Assembly (NCBI GenBank): GCA_026224805.1
Contig: JAMFRN010000074.1
Coordinates: forward strand, 1 to 34,584
Length of the DNA: 34,584 nt
Origin: Nevskia soli
GTDB taxonomy: Bacteria; Pseudomonadota; Gammaproteobacteria; Nevskiales; Nevskiaceae
Direction: 5' to 3'
This document shows, piece by piece, positions 24,128 through 34,378 of the stretch (positions are counted from its first letter, which is position 1; each line of letters starts with the position of its first letter). The notes under the pieces are model-generated. The model made no database searches, was not told the origin of the DNA, and saw only the letters and a program-made list of their open reading frames with translations. The position numbers and the translations under genes are program-made.

Positions 24128-25816
24128 CTACTTCTTCGACCCTTCCGCTTTCTTCAGGTCCGCCGCTTCCAGCCGCCGCGCGATGACCCATTGCTGCAGG
24201 ATGTTGGTCATGTTGCTGACCAGCCAGTACAGCACCAGGCCGACCGGGAAGAACAGGAACAGGCCGGTGAGGAAGATCGGCATGATGTTCATCATCTTGG
24301 CCTGGGTCGGGTCCATCGTCGCCGACTGGCCTGACAGGCGCTGCTGCACCCACATGCTGATGCCGTACAGCACTGGCAGGACGTAGTACGGATCGGGGCC
24401 GGACAGATCCTGCATCCACAGCACGAACGGCGCCTGGCGCAACTCGACGCTCTGGTTCAGCACCCAGTACAGGGCGAAGAACACCGGCATCTGCACCAGC
24501 AGCGGCCAGCAGCCGGCGAGCGGGTTGAAGCCTTCCTTCTTGTACAGCTCCATCATCGCCTTGTTGAGGCGCTCGCGGTCGTCGCCGAAGCGCTCGCGCA
24601 GTTCCTTGATGCGCGGGCTGAACCGCTTCATCTTCGCAGTGGAGCGGTACTGCGCCTCGGACAGCTTGAAGAACAGCGCCTTCACCGTGAGGGTCAGCAG
24701 GATGATCGACCAGCCCCAGTTGCCGGTGAGTGTGTGGTAGTGCGACAGCACCCAGAACAGCGGCTTGGCCACCGGCGCCAGAATGCCGTAGTCCTCGACC
24801 AGCTCGAACTTGTGCGCGACGCCTTCCAGGGTGTTGCCCTGGGAGATCGGGCCGATGTAGAGCTTGGCGTCGTAGCTGTGCTCGGCGCCGTCGGCGACCG
24901 GCGTGAGATCGCCCAGGTACTGCGCCTGGTACAGCGCGCCGCCGGAGACCTTCTTGCCACTCAGGTCCGCGCCCTGATCCTGCGGCGGAATGATGGCGGT
25001 GACGAAGTAATGCTGCACCAGGGCGATCCAGCCGCCGGTCTGCTTGACCTCGTAGGCTTCCTTGTCGAGATCCTTGAAGGCCTTCTTCTTGTACGCGCAG
25101 TCGTCGCTCTTTTCCTTCTGCACGCAGACGCCGATGCCGAAAAAGCCGGCGGCGGTGTGCAGGAAGCCGGGGCCCGCCTGGGTCGGCGGCGGCGTGCGCT
25201 GGTAGCGCAGGAAGGCGGCGGCCTGCAGCGGGCTGCCGCTATGGTTGGCCAGGGTCTGGGTCAGGCCGATCTCGTAGCTGCCGCGCTTGAAATGGAACAC
25301 CTTGCGCACGGTGTAGCCGGCGGCATCGGCGAACTCCAGCGGCACGTCGAGCGTATCGGCGCCATCGGCCAGCTTGTACTCGGCCTGCGGCGAGGTGAAG
25401 CTGGACTGGCCGCTGGTGAGCGGCTTCTCGGTGCCGGCCAGGCCGCTCTGGAAGGTGAAGATCTGACCGTCGCGGTCATCGAGCAGGTCGAGCTTCTGCT
25501 CGGGGTGCTTCTTGTCGGCGATGAAATCGCTCAGCTCGACCCGGCGCACTTCGCCGCCGGCCAGGGCGATATCCACCACCATGCGATCGGTCTGCACCTG
25601 CACCCGCTGCTGGGTGGGGCCGGCGCTTCCCGGCGCGATGTCGGTGGCGCCAGCCGCGGCGGCGCTGACCGGTACTCCGTTCGCGTCCAGCGTGGTATTG
25701 CTCGACGACGCCTGCAGCTGCGGTGGCTTGTTCGGGTAGTCGGTCTGCCAGGCCTGGTACAGCAGGAACAGGGACAGGCCGATCAACGCGATCAGCACCA
25801 TGCGGCGATTTTCCAT
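24128..25816 (-). CDS. yidC: Membrane protein insertase YidC
   Basis: YidC inserts and folds inner-membrane proteins, alone or with SecYEG. The 562 aa is typical of the gram-negative form. The N-terminal helix (MVLIALIGLSLFLLYQAW) is followed by a large periplasmic beta-sandwich domain (about residues 60-340). The conserved five-helix core then starts at NWGWSIILLTLTVKALFFKL, which includes the groove region. KMKRFSPRIKELRERFGDD is the cytosolic coiled hairpin, then GCWPLLVQMPVFFALYWVL, YYVLPVLYGISMWVQ and MPIFLTGLFLFFPVGLVLYWLVSN. The tail is basic (AADLKKAEGSKK), as needed for ribosome contact. It starts 9 bp after yidD in the rpmH-rnpA-yidD-yidC cluster and shares its promoter. Confidence 0.98.
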   Translation of the reverse strand: MENRRMVLIALIGLSLFLLYQAWQTDYPNKPPQLQASSSNTTLDANGVPVSAAAAGATDIAPGSAGPTQQRVQVQTDRMVVDIALAGGEVRRVELSDFIADKKHPEQKLDLLDDRDGQIFTFQSGLAGTEKPLTSGQSSFTSPQAEYKLADGADTLDVPLEFADAAGYTVRKVFHFKRGSYEIGLTQTLANHSGSPLQAAAFLRYQRTPPPTQAGPGFLHTAAGFFGIGVCVQKEKSDDCAYKKKAFKDLDKEAYEVKQTGGWIALVQHYFVTAIIPPQDQGADLSGKKVSGGALYQAQYLGDLTPVADGAEHSYDAKLYIGPISQGNTLEGVAHKFELVEDYGILAPVAKPLFWVLSHYHTLTGNWGWSIILLTLTVKALFFKLSEAQYRSTAKMKRFSPRIKELRERFGDDRERLNKAMMELYKKEGFNPLAGCWPLLVQMPVFFALYWVLNQSVELRQAPFVLWMQDLSGPDPYYVLPVLYGISMWVQQRLSGQSATMDPTQAKMMNIMPIFLTGLFLFFPVGLVLYWLVSNMTNILQQWVIARRLEAADLKKAEGSKK

Positions 25817-25825
25817 GGGAAGCTT

Positions 25826-26077
25826 CTACCTGGGCTTGCAGACGGTGGAGCAGTGGGTGTGCAGGTGTTCCGGAACCGGGTCGTGGCCGCCAGCGTTCAG
25901 CGGATGGCAGCGCACAATGCGGCGCAAAGCTAACCAGCCGCCTCTGACAGGGCCATGACGGTCGATGGCCTCGGCGGCGTATTGGGAACAGGAAGGGTAA
26001 AAACGGCAGCGCGGCCCGAGCAACGGGCTTATGAAGCGCTGGTACGCGCGGATGAATCCGATGAGTAGCCGCCGCAT
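25826..26077 (-). CDS. yidD: Membrane protein insertion efficiency factor YidD
   Basis: YidD is a small (83 aa) membrane-associated protein that assists YidC-dependent insertion. The start at ATG 26077 has AAGGTGA upstream; the ORF-track frame beginning at 26317 is not real upstream of this point. The diagnostic sequence is [23 protein letters not shown], with the three conserved Cys, followed by the [14 protein letters not shown] motif. The N-terminal 48 bp overlap the end of rnpA in another frame, a compact arrangement common in this cluster. It sits between rnpA and yidC. Confidence 0.96.
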   Translation of the reverse strand: MRRLLIGFIRAYQRFISPLLGPRCRFYPSCSQYAAEAIDRHGPVRGGWLALRRIVRCHPLNAGGHDPVPEHLHTHCSTVCKPR

Positions 26078-26427
26078 CGATCGATCACCTTGAGCCAGAT
26101 CTCCGCCAGAGTCGCGCGCAGCTGCTCGTTGTTCATGCCATGCAGGCCCGGCATGCCGTAGAACACCAGGTCCACCGGGGGCAACCGCTGCTGATTGTGC
26201 CGGAAGTTTTCGCGGATCAGCCGCTTGATGCGGTTGCGGTCCACCGCTCGCGGCGCGGCTTTGCGTGCGATGGCCAGCCCGAGCCGCGGATGGCCTGTGC
26301 CATTGTCCGGCCGGCATACCGCGGCCAGCGGCGTCCGCGTGATCCTGAATCCCTTGGCGAAAGCCTGCTTGAATTCGGCAGGCTGGCGGATGCGGACGCG
26401 CCTTTGCAGCTGCGCGCCCCTATGCAT
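26029..26427 (-). CDS. rnpA: Ribonuclease P protein component
   Basis: RnpA is the protein subunit of RNase P, which trims the 5' leader of tRNA precursors with the RNA subunit. The start at ATG 26427 (GGAG upstream) gives 132 aa; the ORF-track start adds residues that overlap rpmH. Landmarks are [15 protein letters not shown] at the N-terminus and the RNR signature in [11 protein letters not shown] (about residues 62-72), a basic surface for substrate binding. The C-terminal extension past DRCGG is Ser-rich and overlaps yidD. It follows rpmH by 55 bp in the same operon. Confidence 0.96.
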   Translation of the reverse strand: MHRGAQLQRRVRIRQPAEFKQAFAKGFRITRTPLAAVCRPDNGTGHPRLGLAIARKAAPRAVDRNRIKRLIRENFRHNQQRLPPVDLVFYGMPGLHGMNNEQLRATLAEIWLKVIDRCGGYSSDSSARTSAS

Positions 26428-26482
26428 CGGCTCCAACTCAATCCCGAACCCAATCGTGGGCTCAACCTCGAGCTCAAGCGGC

Positions 26483-26617
26483 TTACGGGATGAGACGGGC
26501 GCGGCCCTTGGCGCGGCGACGCGACAGCACCAGACGACCACCGACAGTGGCCATACGGGCACGGAAACCGTGGGTGCGCTTGCGCCGCAGGGTATGCGGC
26601 TGGAACGTACGTTTCAT
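26483..26617 (-). CDS. rpmH: 50S ribosomal protein L34
   Basis: The gene is too short for the ORF track. ATG 26617 to TAA 26483-26485 encodes 44 aa beginning [20 protein letters not shown] and ending in an Arg/Lys-rich tail, the near-invariant L34 sequence of the large ribosomal subunit. As usual it is the first gene of the rpmH-rnpA-yidD-yidC cluster and divergent from dnaA. Confidence 0.98.
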   Translation of the reverse strand: MKRTFQPHTLRRKRTHGFRARMATVGGRLVLSRRRAKGRARLIP

Positions 26618-26649
26618 GACTGCTTGCTCGAGCGGGACAAAAGAGGTCT

Positions 26650-26679
26650 ATTTTATAGGTCTAACGCGCCATCAAGCAA
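26650..26679 (-). promoter_or_regulatory. Likely rpmH promoter
   Basis: On the minus strand, TTGCTT (26679-26674) and TATAAAAT (26657-26650) are separated by 16 bp, about 35 bp upstream of the rpmH ATG. The spacing and A/T richness fit a sigma-70 promoter for this highly expressed operon. Confidence 0.6.
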
Positions 26680-26743
26680 CAGCGGATTCCCGGCTGGTCT
26701 TGGAACCACTCTTGTTCATCGTTGTAACTCCTACATTTTAACC

Positions 26744-26752
26744 TGTGGATAA
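26744..26752 (-). promoter_or_regulatory. DnaA box TTATCCACA upstream of dnaA
   Basis: TGTGGATAA is the exact complement of the consensus TTATCCACA. It lies 47 bp before the dnaA ATG, where it may mediate dnaA autoregulation or be part of a bipartite origin. Confidence 0.75.
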
Positions 26753-26798
26753 GTCAGCGGCTAACAGCTAGACTCTTCGTCCAAAAAGCGAATGAAAC

Positions 26799-28151
26799 AT
26801 GGACGGGCGGGGCATGCTGAGAGAGGACCTTTGGGATCGGTGCGTCGAGCGCCTCGAAGCGGAACTTCCCGGCAAGGAGATTGGCACCTGGATCAGGCCG
26901 CTGCGCGCCGTGGTGTCGGCCGACCAGGTGACGCTACTGGCGCCCAACCGCGTGGTGATGGAGCGTGTGCGCACCGACTTCCTGCAGAAGATCCAGCGCG
27001 CGGTGTCGAGCCTTGCCGCCTATGACCTCCACGTCAACATTGCGGTGGGCAGCGGCGCGGAACCGCGGCCCGCGGCATCTGGCAGCGCCAGCGGCGCGGC
27101 GCCGGCGGAAGCGGACGAGTATTCACCCTTCGTCAAGGGTCGCCTCGATCCGCGCTACACACTGCAGACGTTCATCGAAGGCAAGTCCAACTCCCAGGCG
27201 CGCGCCGCCGGCCAGCATGTGGCGAGCAGCCCCGGCAATGTCTACAACCCGCTGCTCATTTACGGCGAGTCCGGCCTGGGCAAGACCCATCTGATGCACG
27301 GCATCGGCAACGCCATCTCGGCGGGGCGGGAGAATGCGCGCATCGTCTATGTTGGCGCCGAGCAGTGGTTCAACCAGATGGTGTCGGCGATCCGTTTCGG
27401 CCGCCAGGCCGAGTTCAAGAATTTCTATCGCTCGGTCGATGCGCTGCTCATCGATGACATCCATTTCCTTGCAGGCAAAGAGCATTCGCAGGAAGAGTTC
27501 TTCCACACCTTCAACGCGCTGATCGACGGCCGCAAGCAGATCGTGCTGACCTGCGACCGCTATCCGCGCGAGCTCGACGCGCTCGACGAGCGCCTCAAGT
27601 CGCGTTTCACCTGGGGCCTGTCGGTGCCGATCGAGCCGCCAGAGCTGGAAACGCGCGTGGCGATCCTGCTGGCAAAGGCCGACACGCTCGGCATCCGCAT
27701 GCCCGACGATGTGGCGGCGCTGGTGGCGCAGCGCATCCGCTCCAACGTGCGTGAGCTGGAAGGCGCATTGCACCGCCTCAACGCCTCGGCGCGGCTGACC
27801 GGCACGCCGATCACCACCGAGTTCGCGCGCAGCTGCCTGAAGGACATGTTCGCGTCCTACGACCGCGCGGTGACACTGGAGAACATCAAGCGCACCGTCG
27901 CCGGCTACTACAACATCCGCCTGACCGACCTCAGCTCGGTGCGCCGCACGCGCACCTTGGCACGGCCGCGGCAGATGGCGATGTCGCTGGCCAAGGAGCT
28001 GACACAGCACAGCTATCCGGAAATCGGCGCCGCTTTCGGCAAGGACCACACCACCGTGCTGCACGCCTGCCGCAAGATGGTGGAGCTGAAACGGGACGAC
28101 GAACGCCTGCGCGAGGACTACGAAAACCTGCTGCGCATGCTGACCAATTAA
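26799..28151 (+). CDS. dnaA: Chromosomal replication initiator protein DnaA
   Basis: DnaA binds DnaA boxes and opens oriC in its ATP form. Its 450 aa comprise four domains. Domain I (DLWDRCVERLEAELPGKEIGTWIRPL) contacts DnaB and other partners. A short Ala/Gly linker follows (about residues 88-105). The AAA+ domain III starts at LDPRYTLQTFIEGKSN, with Walker A GESGLGKTH, Walker B LLIDDIHFL, and a sensor/arginine-finger region (LDERLKSRFTWGL). Domain IV ends with the DnaA-box-binding helix-turn-helix signature SYPEIGAAFGKDHTTVLHACRK. The start at ATG 26799 is kept, but ATG 26814 (MLREDLWDRC) aligns better with other DnaA N-termini. A perfect DnaA box lies upstream and the probable origin lies downstream. 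Confidence 0.98.
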   Translation: MDGRGMLREDLWDRCVERLEAELPGKEIGTWIRPLRAVVSADQVTLLAPNRVVMERVRTDFLQKIQRAVSSLAAYDLHVNIAVGSGAEPRPAASGSASGAAPAEADEYSPFVKGRLDPRYTLQTFIEGKSNSQARAAGQHVASSPGNVYNPLLIYGESGLGKTHLMHGIGNAISAGRENARIVYVGAEQWFNQMVSAIRFGRQAEFKNFYRSVDALLIDDIHFLAGKEHSQEEFFHTFNALIDGRKQIVLTCDRYPRELDALDERLKSRFTWGLSVPIEPPELETRVAILLAKADTLGIRMPDDVAALVAQRIRSNVRELEGALHRLNASARLTGTPITTEFARSCLKDMFASYDRAVTLENIKRTVAGYYNIRLTDLSSVRRTRTLARPRQMAMSLAKELTQHSYPEIGAAFGKDHTTVLHACRKMVELKRDDERLREDYENLLRMLTN

Positions 28152-28199
28152 TGACCTGTGCGCGGGCTTGCAAAGCTGGGTACGGAGGCTGGAATTGCC

Positions 28200-28208
28200 T
28201 GTGTATAA
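28200..28208 (-). promoter_or_regulatory. DnaA box TTATACACA
   Basis: TGTGTATAA on the plus strand is the exact complement of a consensus TTATNCACA box. Confidence 0.8.
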
Positions 28209-28234
28209 TCCGGCGGATAAGCCTGAATATCTTT

Positions 28235-28243
28235 TTGTGCACA
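28235..28243 (+). promoter_or_regulatory. Near-consensus DnaA box TTGTGCACA
   Basis: There is one mismatch to TTATNCACA, 26 bp after the perfect box. Confidence 0.5.
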
Positions 28244-28432
28244 GCTTGCTAGATGCTAACCGGGCCTCGCACAGGTCCTGAATTCAGGCAAAAAGATAGA
28301 GCAAACTATTGAAAACGTTAGGATTTTAAGTTTTATCCAGCGTTTTATAGCCACACTATTAATACAGCTGTCTTTTATATTTAAAACCATATTTATCTAT
28401 AGTCCACCTGCCCAAGACACTGAACTCGCTCC

Positions 28433-29533
28433 ATGAATATCCAAATCCCGAGAGGCGAGCTGCTTTCCGCACTTCAGTCAGTGATCGGTGTGGTCGAGCG
28501 AAGACAGTCGCTGCCGATCCTCAGCAACATCCTGCTGGTGGCGCAGGAGGATGAGCTGGTGCTCACCGCCACCGATCTGGAGCTGCAGGTCGAGCGCCGG
28601 GTGCAGGTGCAGAACCTGACTCCGGGCAAGACCACCGCGCCGGCACGCAAGCTACACGACATTTGCCGCGGACTGCCGGAAGGCGCCACCATCGGCGTCG
28701 AGCTGAACCAGAACCGCCTGACCATGAAGTCGGGCAAGAGCCGGTTTACCCTGGCGACGCTGGATGCCGCCGAATTTCCCTCGCTCAGCGCTGCCGGCTC
28801 CGAGACCAAGTTGACGTTGACCGGCAAGGAGCTGAAGGAGCTGCTGAGCCGCACCCAGTTCGCCATGGCGCAGCAGGATGTGCGCTATTACCTCAACGGC
28901 CTGCTGCTGGAGATCCGCGCCAACCGCGTGCGCACCGTGGCCACCGATGGCCACCGCCTGGCCATGGCCGAGCTGCGCCGCGACACCGGGGTGAAGAAGG
29001 ACCTGCAGGTGATCCTGCCGCGCAAGACCGTGCTGGAACTACAGCGCCTGGTGGAAGCGGACGATACCGAGATCCAGCTCAATCTCTCCGCCAACCAGGT
29101 GCAGGTGGACCTGGACGGCCTCAAGCTGACCTCCAAGCTGATTGAGGGCCGCTTCCCGGATTACGAGCGCGTCATTCCGGAAGGCTCGGACAAGACCGTG
29201 CATGGCGATCGCGGCCGGGTGCGCGCGGCGCTGTCGCGTGCGGCGATTCTGTCGAACGAGAAATTCCGCGGCGTGCGCCTGACCCTGTCCGGCAGCACTC
29301 TGCGCATCCAGACGCAGAACCCGGAGCAGGAAGAGGCGGAAGAGGAGGTCGAGGTGCAGTACAGCGGCACGCCGCTGGAAATCGGCTTCAACGTCGGCTA
29401 CCTGCTCGATGCGCTCGACGCCATCGAAGGCAACGAGTTCATCATGGAGCTGCGCAGCGGCGACGCCAGCGGCCTGGTCTACGACGCGGCCAACAACGCC
29501 AACAAGTACGTCGTGATGCCGATGCGGCTTTGA
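28433..29533 (+). CDS. dnaN: DNA polymerase III beta subunit (sliding clamp)
   Basis: DnaN is the ring-shaped clamp that tethers DNA polymerase III and other factors to DNA. Its 366 aa and start MNIQIPRGELLSALQSVIGVVERRQ match the family. The three repeated clamp domains are recognisable, with typical phrases LPILSNILL, FPSLSAAGS, YLNGLLLEI, TDGHRLAMAE and the C-terminal YVVMPMRL, which contributes to the partner-binding pocket. It is 281 bp after dnaA, across the probable oriC. No strong ribosome-binding site is visible before the ATG. A repeat element and a terminator-like hairpin follow before recF. Confidence 0.98.
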   Translation: MNIQIPRGELLSALQSVIGVVERRQSLPILSNILLVAQEDELVLTATDLELQVERRVQVQNLTPGKTTAPARKLHDICRGLPEGATIGVELNQNRLTMKSGKSRFTLATLDAAEFPSLSAAGSETKLTLTGKELKELLSRTQFAMAQQDVRYYLNGLLLEIRANRVRTVATDGHRLAMAELRRDTGVKKDLQVILPRKTVLELQRLVEADDTEIQLNLSANQVQVDLDGLKLTSKLIEGRFPDYERVIPEGSDKTVHGDRGRVRAALSRAAILSNEKFRGVRLTLSGSTLRIQTQNPEQEEAEEEVEVQYSGTPLEIGFNVGYLLDALDAIEGNEFIMELRSGDASGLVYDAANNANKYVVMPMRL

Positions 29534-29569
29534 GGGCTGACCTGCATTTCAAACTCAATTGACCTCATC

Positions 29570-29636
29570 GTAGGGCGGCCTGTGGCCGCGGGCTGTTCCC
29601 GCGCTCCGCAAAGCCGGCGGCCACAGGCCGCCCTAC
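29570..29636. repeat. REP/BIME-type inverted repeat, second copy
   Basis: The arms GTAGGGCGGCCTGTGGCCGC (29570-29589) and their exact complement (29617-29636) share the same arm sequence as 13785-13854. It lies between dnaN and recF. Confidence 0.85.
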
Positions 29637-29664
29637 AAATACTTCGGCATCGAGCTTCATCCAG

Positions 29665-29690
29665 CGCCCCCTGGTTAAACCCCGGGGGCG
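29665..29690 (+). terminator. Hairpin CGCCCCC..GGGGGCG after dnaN
   Basis: A 7-bp GC stem with an inner GGTT-A-AACC helix is followed by TTGTCGTTTCC, the same tail as the hairpin after gyrB (33501-33526). It could terminate or attenuate dnaN transcripts ahead of recF. Confidence 0.5.
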
Positions 29691-29727
29691 TTGTCGTTTC
29701 CATTTCCGCGTTAACGCTGATCGCGCC

Positions 29728-30843
29728 ATGCTGATCAGCCAGCTCCAGGCGCGCGACTTCCGTCTGTTCGGCAATCTGCTGCTGGACGCACACCCGCGCT
29801 TCAACCTGATCACCGGCGACAACGGCGCCGGCAAGACCTCGCTCTTGGAAGCCCTGCATGTGCTCGGACGGGGCAATAGCTGGCGGGTGCTGCCGGCGCA
29901 GCTGGCGCGCGACGGGACCCAGGCCTGGCAGGTGGCGGGGCAGATCGTCGATCCCTCCGGCGCACCGCCGGATCTGCTCAAGCTGACCTGGCGTGACCGG
30001 GAAATCGCCATCGAGTACGGCGAGGGTGAGCTGGCCCTGTCGGAACTGGTGCGCCGCTTGCCCTTGCAGATCCTCGATCCCGGCATGCACCGCATGCTGG
30101 AAGAGGGGCCGGGGATACGCCGCCGTTTCCTCGATTGGGGTGTGTTCCACGTGGAACATCGTTTCATGCCGACCTGGAAACGCGCCCGCCGGGCCCTGCG
30201 TCAGCGCAACGCCATGCTGCGAGAGGGCGGTACGCCGGCACAGCTGGCGCCCTGGAACCGGGAGTTGGCGGAGTCCGCCGAGCAGCTCAGCGCCCAGCGT
30301 CGGGCCCATGCGCTTGAGGTGGAAGCCCGCAGCCAGGCATTGCTGGCGGAGTTGCTGCCGGGCGAACGCTGGCAGCTGCGCTACAGCCAAGGCTGGGATG
30401 CGGACCGCAGTTATCTGGAAGTGCTGGAAGCTAGCCTGGAGCGGGACCGGCGCCATGGCCTGACCATGAGCGGGCCGCAGCGCGCCGAGCTGGGTTTTTA
30501 CACCGCACACCTTGGGATGCATCCGGATGGTGAAGGCGGCGCCGCCAAGGCGGTAAAGGGCCGCATCAGCCGCGGCCAGCAGAAGCTGCTGGTGGCGGCC
30601 TTCGTCCTGGCGCAGTGCTGGATCGTGGCGGAGCGGGGCGGCAGGGTGCCGGTGCTGCTGCTGGACGATTTCACCGCCGAGTTGTCATCCGCGTTCCAAA
30701 CGCGCCTACTGCAGGCCTTGCTGGCGTATCCCGGCCAGAAATTCGTCACCGCGCTGGAGCTGCCAGAGGCGATGAAAAACACCCTCGACGCCCATATGTT
30801 CCACGTGGAACATGGAATGCTGCGACCCGGTACAAACGGGTAA
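29728..30843 (+). CDS. recF: DNA replication and repair protein RecF
   Basis: RecF is an SMC-like ATPase that helps load RecA at single-strand gaps. Its 371 aa start with MLISQLQARDFRLFGNLLLD. Walker A is GDNGAGKTS (about residues 31-39), the signature region is KGRISRGQQKLLVAAFVL and Walker B is VPVLLLDDFTAEL. The coding sequence contains two identical 16-bp ParB-site palindromes, each translating as FHVEH: one in the middle (residues about 140-144) and one near the C-terminus (AHMFHVEHGML). The C-terminus (RPGTNG) ends 27 bp before gyrB. The order dnaN-recF-gyrB is the classical one. Confidence 0.97.
   Translation: MLISQLQARDFRLFGNLLLDAHPRFNLITGDNGAGKTSLLEALHVLGRGNSWRVLPAQLARDGTQAWQVAGQIVDPSGAPPDLLKLTWRDREIAIEYGEGELALSELVRRLPLQILDPGMHRMLEEGPGIRRRFLDWGVFHVEHRFMPTWKRARRALRQRNAMLREGGTPAQLAPWNRELAESAEQLSAQRRAHALEVEARSQALLAELLPGERWQLRYSQGWDADRSYLEVLEASLERDRRHGLTMSGPQRAELGFYTAHLGMHPDGEGGAAKAVKGRISRGQQKLLVAAFVLAQCWIVAERGGRVPVLLLDDFTAELSSAFQTRLLQALLAYPGQKFVTALELPEAMKNTLDAHMFHVEHGMLRPGTNG
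30143..30158. promoter_or_regulatory. parS: parS-like site 1, TGTTCCACGTGGAACA
   Basis: A perfect 16-bp palindrome matching the chromosomal ParB site pattern TGTTnCACGTGnAACA lies inside recF, about 1.8 kb from the probable oriC. Confidence 0.82.
30797..30812. promoter_or_regulatory. parS: parS-like site 2, TGTTCCACGTGGAACA
   Basis: An identical 16-bp palindrome lies 654 bp downstream of site 1, near the end of recF and about 60 bp before gyrB. Confidence 0.82.
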
Positions 30844-30867
30844 AATAGGCAGTCAGAAAAGAACTAG

Positions 30868-33288
<2,421 letters not shown>

Positions 33289-33317
33289 TGTTGTTGTAGG
33301 TCCGTAGGGCGCCAAAG

Positions 33318-33348
33318 TAATTGCGACTCGCGCCATAATTCTGCGACT
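33318..33348. repeat. Tandem transposon-end-like repeats TAATT(CT)GCGACT
   Basis: TAATTGCGACT (33318-33328) and TAATTCTGCGACT (33336-33348) are direct copies. On the minus strand they read AGTCGCAGAATTA..AGTCGCAATTA. Short repeats like this at an intact/decayed boundary resemble transposase-binding repeats at the ends of TniA/Tn7-like elements. They are 30-60 bp after the gyrB stop. Confidence 0.4.
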
Positions 33349-33500
33349 AAAAACCGTTAGTTAGCGCGACTGACCTATTTTCCGCCAACGTGAAACGCGG
33401 AAGTCGTTCCCAGCTCCTAGCAGCTGATGACACAGTGATTGAAATTCTTTGCGTCTGTGGTCCGACTTCACCCCGCAGCCATCTAGAATATGCATAACGA

Positions 33501-33526
33501 AATGCCCACTCATACGAATGGGCATT
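33501..33526 (+). terminator. Hairpin AATGCCCA/TGGGCATT downstream of gyrB
   Basis: An 8-bp stem with a 10-nt loop is followed by GTCGTTTCC, like the hairpin after dnaN. It is 213 bp after gyrB and may be its terminator. The intervening stretch 33289-33500 has no gene beyond the transposon-end-like repeats. Confidence 0.5.
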
Positions 33527-34378
33527 GTCGTTTCCGGGATTCGTCGTCTCCGTTCCGATCCGTTTTCGGCACGCGTGGACTTTGCTGCCTTGTGTGCTGC
33601 CCAGAGAAAAAGTAAATCATCATCATCGTCGGCGGTACTTCAGATAGAAAGCCCGACCAATTATTACCTCTTTCCGCGACTGAGGTGGCGTTCAGGCGAT
33701 CGCAGTGAGCGAAGCTAACTCCCTCCGCAAACGTTGCCAACTCTTCGGCGGTCAATTTGACGGCCATGTCGCTATTGCCTTCAAGTCTCATCGCGGAAAC
33801 AGGTGCTTGAACGCTCAATGCATCAAATTTGACGCGCCCTCCCCCATTAGCAGCGGCACGCGCGTAGGTCCGGTTCGCCTTCGTACCAGCAAATGTTCAT
33901 GTACGCGTCTGACTTTCTTTGACCCTCGACATTAAGTGAGTATCGGAAGACAGAGACAACTCGTCCTGCAAAGCAGCAAGCTCAACTTTTCCACGCTGCG
34001 AAAGCTGGATAGCAGGTGACACGCCCTCTGCCAAGACAGTACGGATACCCTGGCACACCTCTCGGCTTAAAGTACGAGCACCTCCCATCCAACGAGCTTT
34101 GCCGCCTTCTTTCGCAGGCTCCAGCCAAACAATCCGTTTGGACCACTCGACCTCCTTCACCAGCCAACTGCGACCAGCCAGAAGAAGCAGCCTCTGAGGC
34201 TCTTCTCCGGTCAGCACTGTCGGATCGATGTAACCAACCTCGGCACTTCCGCATCTACCTGTCAGGAGCTGTGCGCCACTAAAGGAAGCCAGCAAATCGC
34301 GATAGTGGCCCCGGCCGAACTCTCGCTCTGTTTGCGGGCCGATGCGAACCAATCCCTCCGCGCTGTCCAGATAACTAC
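33510..34378 (-). pseudogene. C-terminal remnant of Lhr-like helicase (BrxHI-like), with internal stop
   Basis: Two ORFs in the track (33897-34352 and 33510-33818) are in the same frame and belong to one broken gene. The first begins at SAEGLVRIGPQTEREFGRGH and continues through LLLLAGRSWLVKEVEWSKR, then VWLEPAKEGGKARWMGG, the beta-barrel/winged C-terminal region of Lhr-type superfamily 2 helicases. It stops at TGA 33897-33899, directly followed in frame by TFAGTKANRTYARAAANGGG, the family's usual (W)TFAG continuation. So a Trp codon TGG has become TGA. The helicase core (about the first two-thirds) is missing. The distal end after about 33650 no longer looks helicase-like. Such helicases occur in BREX type 2/6 systems as BrxHI; the methyltransferase remnant next door supports that reading. 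Confidence 0.72.

Larger units (their letters stand above)
28152..28432. other. Probable replication origin oriC (dnaA-dnaN intergenic)
   Basis: The 281-bp gap has one perfect DnaA box (28200-28208), one single-mismatch box (28235-28243) and weaker matches (for example TTATCCAGC near 28335). They are followed by about 115 bp of very AT-rich DNA (28290-28410, with stretches such as TTTTATATTTAAAACCATAT) that stands out against the GC-rich surroundings and would serve as the unwinding element. A TATAAT at 28204-28209 overlaps the first box and may be a dnaN promoter. No gene is present. Location next to dnaA with both parts in place makes this the best origin candidate. Confidence 0.8.

Noticed and set aside
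26029-26077. rnpA/yidD overlap as an annotation error
   Set aside because: Both proteins are full-length with conserved motifs, and this overlap is a known feature of the cluster.
30143-30812. FHVEH repeats as purely a protein feature of RecF
   Set aside because: Similar residues do occur at RecF C-termini. But both copies are identical over 16 nt, including codon choice, and form perfect palindromes, so a DNA-site explanation is better.
33449-33935. Plus-strand ORFs 33449-33718 and 33705-33935 as new genes
   Set aside because: They lie antisense to the helicase remnant, have no ribosome-binding site and show no recognisable motif.
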